This document shows, one piece after another, positions 57,190-64,000 of a DNA stretch of 64,000 nt; position 1 is the stretch's first letter, and the number at the start of each line of letters is the position of its first letter. The notes below the pieces were generated by a model. That model was given only the letters and a program-made list of their open reading frames with translations, made no database searches and was not told the DNA's origin. The DNA is from Asterias amurensis. Lineage: Eukaryota > Echinodermata > Asteroidea > Forcipulatida > Asteriidae. A program made the translations under genes and the position numbers. The DNA is taken from the NCBI RefSeq assembly GCF_032118995.1, contig NC_092656.1:18992965-19056964 (forward strand). Direction: 5' to 3'.

Positions 57190-57567
57190 AAGCTTGGGCG
57201 ATATCGATTTATTTTATTCACGATATATCGCCGACAATATATCGCGATATTCGATATAATCGCGATTAATGAAATTTGACATCATCAGTCTTCAAACTCC
57301 AAGTGAAAGTTGTAGAAGAGACAGTCATAGCTTAAGAGAGGTGATCTAATGACCTATTCTTCTGGTTTTACTCCAAACCTATGGGGTGCAAGATGTCTCA
57401 GCTAGCAAATACATCGCGATATTTAATCGATATTGCGATATATCGCGATTATCGCGATTATCGCGATATATCGATATTTCGATTAAAACCAAATCCATCC
57501 GATATTGAAATTGTTTCCAAATTAATATCGCGATATTCGATAATATCGTGATATCGCCCAAGCTTTT
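57190..57567. mobile_element. hAT-like MITE, family E copy 2
   Basis: It has the same termini and unique centre as 13052-13397, with a longer CGATAT-rich right arm. The 8-bp duplication GTAGGACT is at 57182-57189 and 57568-57575. Confidence 0.88.
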
Positions 57568-59289
57568 GTAGGACTCAAGTCCGACGAAATGAACCAAGTC
57601 TGTTGAGATTTTACAGCTCGAGTGCTACCAAGAAATTGGTTGGGACTCGGACACAGACTTGTTTTAACTTGACTTACCATGTCTTAAAGTTTACTCTGAG
57701 AACTGCTTGTGACTCACAAGTCACATATGTTTCCCGGCATTAATTTAAACCAAAATGAGATGAACAAACATCTTTTCATCATTGGAGAAATGAATTGGAG
57801 GAGTTCATCCTGAAATGTAATGTGAGACATCTTGAAGATTTGGGGTCTGGATTGCAGATGGCAACAACATGGCAATAAGAAAGGAGGGGTCCCTAAACCC
57901 AACCCTCCACCCCATCCTAACCCTGCCCAAAACAACAAAATAAATATGCAGTCCAAAGCCAGCTTACTTAATGACATGTTGTACTAAAAAATGAAAGATG
58001 AACACTTTTGAAGAAGGGCGGTTAATCCCAAAGGATTCTTAACTCAACTTGCTCTCGATTTTACATAAGAGTATTGTCGCCTGCGTATGTGTGGACAACA
58101 TGTGTTTGTGGATCATTTTCTCCTCATACGTGTCAATTTTTTCAATGAACACTTTTCATATTTTGTGTTAATGACCATGGGACATTAACTACAATCTGAT
58201 GACAATTAACATTTTAAGTTATTCTTGCCTCTGGGAACTACAAAACAGTGATTCTTCCAATAAATGCTACACATGTACAACTTTTGTACAAGCCTAGTCT
58301 GCCATTGTACATAACATGTTCTCCAGCTGATGGGTTTTCTATGCATAATATTTATGGTTGACACGCAATCCTTCTATAATGTAGATCCCACCTGCTTTCG
58401 AAATGACCTTTGCTATCTTTTGACAATCATCAGTGTGTAGTTTAGTAGCGCAGTGGACTCAGGCAGGCTCGGCGAAATGCATTCTTTGAATCACCAACCC
58501 CCCCCCCCCTTTTGTATTATTTTAATTTCAACTTCCAAGGAGACTGTTGTTAATTTATGGGCATTTAGGTGTATCGGCCATCAGTCCAAGCAGACTGCAG
58601 TGTACTCGTTTATCATTCTTGCTTTGTGGACTGGATTCCATCTGTTCATTAGGATATGCTTGGCTGGTTATATACGGCAGTTTCGATGGGCAGTTGGTTG
58701 GCTGGCTGCTAAAATCAGTCAGGGATGCCCTGTATATAACTCATAACCCAACCCAATAGAAGAGCTTGAATAAAGGACCTCCAGAATTTGAGTCTAACAA
58801 ATGAATAGGCAGACTATGAACCAGTTGTAGAATGAAACCCTTTGTCAGTAATTTTGTTTCAGTAGCCAGTTTGCATGTTAGTGTATTCCAATAAGATTCA
58901 AAACTTAAAATACAAATTGCAGGATTTGAAATTAAAACAAAAGTTATTTAATTCATTTATTTAACTCTGAGAGCACACTAGTTATAAACAGAGATGAGAA
59001 ATTTCAGACTGCAGACTGTTTATGTTTTTCGTTATTTAAAAAAAACCCAGAATCATCTGTCAACATTCATTCAGGAAAAAAATTATATGATATTCAAATT
59101 GCCAACGTATCAATGCCTGCAGAGTATGGCAGAGTATGGCTTGAATGTACGTATCTCTGGAGGTTTCAAATGTGTGGAAAATGCATTATCCAAAAATAAG
59201 GGGTTTAAAATGAAGATGCAATTAGATTGCTCTGAGCATTTTTATCAAAATTAACCATGACATAAATTTTATTAAAATTGCATGCACAA
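57568..59289. other. Non-coding stretch
   Basis: No exon is supported. A poly-C run lies near 58499-58508. Probably MCEE intron or intergenic sequence. Confidence 0.35.
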
Positions 59290-59679
59290 TTAAAGGAACA
59301 CGTTGCCTTGGATCGGACGAGTTGGTCAAAACAAAAGCGTTTGTAACCGTTTTTTATATAATGCATATGGTTGGAAAGATGTTATAAAAGTAGAATACAA
59401 TGATCCACACAAGTTTGCCTCGAAATTGCTTGGTTTTCCTTCTACTGAGCAAACTAACACCGTCAGCCATTTATGGGAGTCAAAATTTTGACCCCCATAA
59501 ATGGCCGGCGTGTTAGTCGACGAGGTAAAAGGAAAACCACGCAATTTCAAAGCATGTTTGTGTGGATCATTGTATTCTACTTTTACAACATCTTTCTACC
59601 CATATGCATTTTATAAAAAACGGTTACAAACGCTTTTCAAAGGCCAACTCGACCGATCCAAGGCAACGTGTTCCTTTAA
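59290..59679. mobile_element. TTAA MITE, family B copy 3
   Basis: TTAA at 59290-59293 and 59676-59679, with family B termini and a long central palindrome (GGGAGTCAAAATTTTGACCC at about 59475). Confidence 0.88.
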
Positions 59680-61218
59680 TGTCTTGCAGTCTTATGAAAT
59701 GATGATAAAGTTTGCCTATATTGCATTGATCAAAATGATAATTATGTGAAAGAAATTCATAAGGCAGAAGTTTTTTTCTTTTGAGATTTGGGTCCTTCGG
59801 ATAGGGCATAAGTTGCTTAGACTAGAACCTAGTACACTTATCGCTATAAGAGCAGGGAGTTTGCCCTGATGTTTTCTGCTATTTTTGTAGATTGTGCCAC
59901 ACCATTTTGTTGTCAACCATTACATGGTGCCATGGGTCTTACACTCAAAATAGCTTCGCATCCCTAGAAAAAAGAAATCATAATGAGCGCTTCGATACGC
60001 CCTCGGGTGTGATTAAGCGCACATATAAGAACTGCATATTATTATTTATTATTTATGAAATGTGATCCCTGGTATAGAAAGGCTATGTGTAAACAGTGAA
60101 CGTGATACATGTAGGTGAGAAATGTGCTTTCTGCCGTCAGTCTCCGAGATGGTAATGAGGTTTGCATTTACCTTACACTTTGGGCCGAGGCAGTTAATGA
60201 AACCTTGAGAGGGAGTACAGCTCAACAGTTAAAGACACAGAAAACAATAAAGCAGAGGAATATGTGATTTATAGTCGGGTTTAGAGCGCAAGGCCAGATT
60301 GATATTTGATGTCAATCTGGTATTCCATGCAGCTATATCTTCCTCCTATTATATGGGTCGGGTTGGCAGCGCATCGGAGCACACAGCAGGACATTTCCTT
60401 TATGGGTTTGACATCATCATCTAGCCCCCCCTCCTCCTCCAGCGATAAGAAGACTGAATCAATGATGGATGGACTGCTTCCTGTTGTTTTTAGAGGAAGT
60501 GTTGGCCAGTGTAGAAAGGACAGAGCAAGGCAATTGTAGAAATTATTCAGTGGCCACTGAATGGTTTACTACCTATCATTCAAGACAGTAAGGGGGTTGA
60601 CTGTGTACTGTGCGTTAACCACACCATATTGCAGACTGGCTTAGTTAACCTACATGTATCATTCAAAACCACTGTGGATGATATTAAATGGTCAAACAGT
60701 AGGAGGGTTAACTGTGTACTTTTTTCATTAATACATTATATTATATTGTTGGCTTGCTTTGTTTATCATTCAAGACCACAGTGGATGAATTGTCAGGTAT
60801 GTAGTGGGAGGGTTGACTGTGTACTGTGTCGATCCATTCACGACATGATATTGTATTGCATACTTGTCATTCAAAACCGTGTGAATAATATTGGATGAGT
60901 CACACAGTAGGAGGGTTAAGACAGGAAAGTGAACTTTCAGAAAAAGACTCCCATTTACTTAGTATGAAGTTGGTACTGCTGGTCAAAAATATGCTGTGAA
61001 AGAAGGGAGACATTCAAACCTACATGTAGGTTGGGTTTGACAACCGTTTGAAGTGAACCTCATTTTGGTATGAAGTGTTGGGTTCTGAGAAGAGTCAGTG
61101 TTGAGAATCTCAACATTATCTCAGCTCCAGCACTTCCTCTCAGAAATTCAAGTCACAGGGTTGTCATCCTCAAACTAGTTTTCTGACTTTCCACACCAAG
61201 CAAAGATTCATTCTAAGC
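59680..61218. other. Non-coding stretch with a short internal repeat
   Basis: GTAGGAGGGTTAACTGTGTACT and variants recur near 60590-60910 with TCATTCAAGACCAC, a degenerate direct repeat of about 110 bp. No gene is seen. Confidence 0.4.
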
Positions 61219-61390
61219 CAGGCCTGAAATTATCAGGAGGCTACATACATGTAGCCCATGGCCTTTGTTGCTACGAGCTTGGCCTTGGCGCCCTTGAATA
61301 GTTGCCCATAGACTTTTAAGATTCTCCGATGGAAGTGCCCTTTGCAAGATGAAAATGTCCTTGTCCTCAAGATGAAATTTCAGGCCTTCT
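61219..61390. repeat. Dispersed repeat, GGCACCAAGGC family, with inverted ends
   Basis: AGGCCTGAAATTATCAGG and GATGAAATTTCAGGCCT are inverted ends around GCTTGGCCTTGGCGCCCTTG. This is the best-bounded copy of the family. Confidence 0.6.
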
Positions 61391-61462
61391 AAACTATCCT
61401 CTTAAAGACTTTGTGTGAGCCATTTGTGAACAGCGCTAAAGCCTGAAGCCTTTTAATATTTT

Positions 61463-61627
61463 TTAATAAGGGTGTTTTTTTCTTTTGATACATACGTCCT
61501 CTTGCAACCGCGATGACCAATCGAGTCCAAATTTTCACAGGTTTGTGAAATATGCATATAATTATGTTGGGATACGCCAAGTGAGAATATTGGTCGTTGA
61601 CAAGTACCAAACGTGTCCAGTGCCTTT
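61463..61627. repeat. Family A MITE half-copy
   Basis: GTGTTTTTTTCTTTTGATAC...CAAATTTTCACAGGTTTG...GTGTCCAGTGCCTTTA. Only the right half remains and it is diverged. Confidence 0.65.
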
Positions 61628-62313
61628 ATTGTGTGGGATTTTTGGACTCGTGTTTGTTGTTGTGGTTGGTCACTGGATTAAGGGGTGGGTCTCTATGGAT
61701 CGGTCTATGGTGGGGGGGGGGGAATGTAGTATCTGGTTTTACAGAGAGTAAGCGAAAGAGAAGCATGCATATCCTGAAGGAATTTTCAGATCCTATGCCC
61801 CGAGGAATGTCTAGTCGGCTAATAAATGTTACTTCCATCAAGATGACTTTAACGAGAGGTACAAGTTTCATCTTGAGAATGTTTGGATTAATCCGTTGTG
61901 ATCGATTGGAACGATCGCTCATCAGACGCAGATTAATACATAATCTGGCTTTTTTCAACCGCCTGACAAGTATATTTCAACAACAGTACAGAGAAAAGCA
62001 CGCCATGCGACACTTAGGAAGCTATTCAAGTTCTAGTTAAATCCATCTTTGGCCAATTAAACTTCCTGTCTGAGAGGGAATGCGGGGAACGCTAAGCTTG
62101 TTGAAGTCGACCATGTTGAGACGGGTAATTTGAAAATAAGCTTTTCTTCCTGAAAAGGAACTTAATGAGGCAAAAATGGACCCATGGTACCCAAGGGTAG
62201 ATTGGGGCCAAATACAGATGTGCTAACAGATTCTTGAACCCTTGTCTTGTAGTCGCACTTTTGTATTGAAGATTAGATATCGAACGTTTTCATGAATTTT
62301 GGCAGCAATGGAA

Positions 62314-62520
62314 GTGTCGTGGCCGAGCGGTTAAGAGCACCGAATTCAAACTCTGGTGTTTCTGATCAGCAGAGTGTGGGTTCGAATCCCCAGCCATGAC
62401 ACTTGTGTCCTTAAGCAAGACACTTAACCATTGCTTCGTCCTTCGGATGGGACGTAAAGCCGTGGGTCCCATGTGTTGTGTAACGCATGTAAAACAACCC
62501 AGTGCACCCAGTGCATTTTA
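62314..62520 (+). repeat. SINE, subfamily 1, 3'-truncated
   Basis: GTGTCGTGGCCGAGCGGTTA head, a TCTGATCAGCAGAGTGTGGG arm and B box, and the body AAGACACTTAACCATTGCTT to GTGTTGTGTAACGCATG. It matches 41866-42274 read on the minus strand. Confidence 0.85.
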
Positions 62521-64000
62521 TTTAAAGGACATCCAAATATGGATAAACCCAGAGCTGTTAAGAACAGGAGATTGGTTACCAGTCAGTATGCCATGTATAT
62601 TGTGTGTGCCTGGTACTCAGCAAGTTGCATACATTTTTGCTAAGCATTTTTTTTTTCATTTAACAGAGTGTGTTGGCTCAGATAGGGATGTACAGTACTT
62701 GTACGTACTTTACCCAAGGCTGTGTCCAAATTTGCAGCTACGTCTATAGCTAGAGTTCTGCATCATCATGCGATAAGGTATAGGAGAGCCTTAACAACAC
62801 CCTTAGCATTAGCCGTAGCTGTAAACGCCAACAGAGTGTCAATTTTCATGTAGACTTAAGAAGTCATTTTTTGAGTCAGGTTACCAGGAGGGCTGTAAAA
62901 ACCCCACATCCATGTTGATTGATTCTCAGAATAAAGCTTCAGGTCATATTGTTGAAAACTCTTTAAATAAAGAAAATGATGTTGATTGATTTCTTGGTAT
63001 TGGCTTTGATTGATCTAGTTATAATTGTCCTGATAACATTATTAATCCCAGATCTCCATGGCCGCTCATCTGGTTAGACTCAAACGATGACAGTCCTGCA
63101 TCCTCAAAGTCTGCCAGATTTCCTGGGGCACGCAGGGGAAAACAAAAGGGAACTTACGGATTTTCAGTCGTTTCAGTCGTGCCACTTTGAATTACCTGTT
63201 GCGTTGGAGAGTTTTTAAAGGGTTTAAACCTTCCTTCTTTGAGTTGTTGGCTGCGAGTATGTAGGCCCTCTTTTTCTTATTCAGAAAACAAATCTTGCAT
63301 TGGGATTAAAAGTCCATCTTCCCAAAAATACTCAAGAGGGATCTTTAATGAAGTAGAATTTGCAATAGTCCATTAACAGCAACCAGTCACCAGCTGGGTC
63401 ATTACCATGCAGTAAAGTCCTGCTGCTCACATTGTTATTGCCTGATTAACACCAAACTTTTAAGGACTTGGAAAAGATCTGTTCCAACGGTTTCAAGCAA
63501 TTGTTCTGTGGGCCTGCAGTACAAATCACATCCTACAAAGTCTGACTTGCTGCATAGAGTTTTTGAGGAACTGAGAGTAAGTACAAGCTGGAATGATACC
63601 TGAACAAATTGTACGTTGACAGGTGCAACATCTGGCAAACATGCAAAACAAAAGACAAACCAACAAATTTTTTTTAGTTTAATTTTGATTTGATGTTTTT
63701 TTTTTTACTTCAGATCACAACTTCAGATTATTACATAAAGCAAAGCATAAAGCTGGAAATCCTTTAATTTCCATATATGGTATTGTTAATTGTCAAAGCT
63801 TATAATAGTCTATCTCTGTAAAAAGATGCATAAAGACTATTTTACGAGGTTTAGTTTGTGAACATGCAGTTTGTGATAAATGCTTGATGACATACAGCCA
63901 CTGGGTTCAACTGCCTGTTAGAAATTGCGTTTGGTCTTTGGGTAGAATTTAAGAGCCAATCAAATAACTAACTTTGGACTGCAGCTCTCTCACGTTGGGG
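62521..64000. other. Right-edge non-coding stretch
   Basis: No recognisable exon. I looked specifically for the missing MCEE exon (a frame beginning VDN with AHGKPVIFLHP-like sequence) and did not find it. Confidence 0.35.

Noticed and set aside
61597-62040. 147-codon open frame, basic and Arg-rich
   Set aside because: No recognisable motif; its start lies beside a MITE remnant and a poly-G run. Length is compatible with chance in 64 kb.

Overview
This window is animal nuclear DNA. It has spliced genes with GT-AG introns of roughly 0.3-4 kb, AT-rich intergenic DNA and a dense load of short non-autonomous transposons, tRNA-derived SINEs and decayed LINE tails. Nothing names the species directly. 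Deuterostome-like proteins of near-human length, plus this kind of MITE/SINE landscape, fit an echinoderm (perhaps a sea star); this is inference.

Five conserved housekeeping genes can be assembled exon by exon with phases that close. (1) OSTF1, minus strand, 8 coding exons, 216 aa (12933-23387). (2) VPS45, plus strand, 15 exons, 553 aa (24046-32803). (3) ADPGK, minus strand, 6 coding exons, 476 aa (36906-41805), with a likely non-coding first exon near 44.6 kb. (4) A metaxin-1-like gene, plus strand, 7 exons, 328 aa (45866-50545). (5) The first four exons of MCEE, plus strand (52619-55754), whose last exon is not in the window. A sixth, unrecognised plus-strand gene is represented by two phase-compatible exons at 1213-1290 and 6016-6084, with a possible terminal exon at 10974-11143.

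Layout. 1-12.9 kb is gene-poor and repeat-rich. OSTF1 and VPS45 are head to head across about 0.66 kb. VPS45 and ADPGK converge tail to tail across about 4 kb of repeats. ADPGK and metaxin are again head to head, and the gap between them holds a large inverted repeat with CCAAT boxes and a 117-bp tandem duplication. Metaxin and MCEE follow in tandem. From 55.8 to 64 kb I see only repeats and unrecognised sequence.

The genes do not form a pathway. VPS45 acts in endosomal SNARE traffic, metaxin in mitochondrial outer-membrane import, MCEE in mitochondrial propionyl-CoA catabolism, ADPGK in ER-associated glucose phosphorylation, and OSTF1 as an SH3/ankyrin adaptor.

The most distinctive local structures are: triplication of the last metaxin exon; the CCAAT-rich palindrome between ADPGK and metaxin; a 41-bp minisatellite abutting a VPS45 splice donor; TTAA-flanked MITE families that share an internal core under different termini; nested insertions with a LINE copy that preserves the unoccupied site; hAT-like MITEs with 8-bp target duplications; and two consecutive near-perfect hairpins in MCEE intron 1. 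I found no clear prokaryote-style system, CRISPR array or intact autonomous element.
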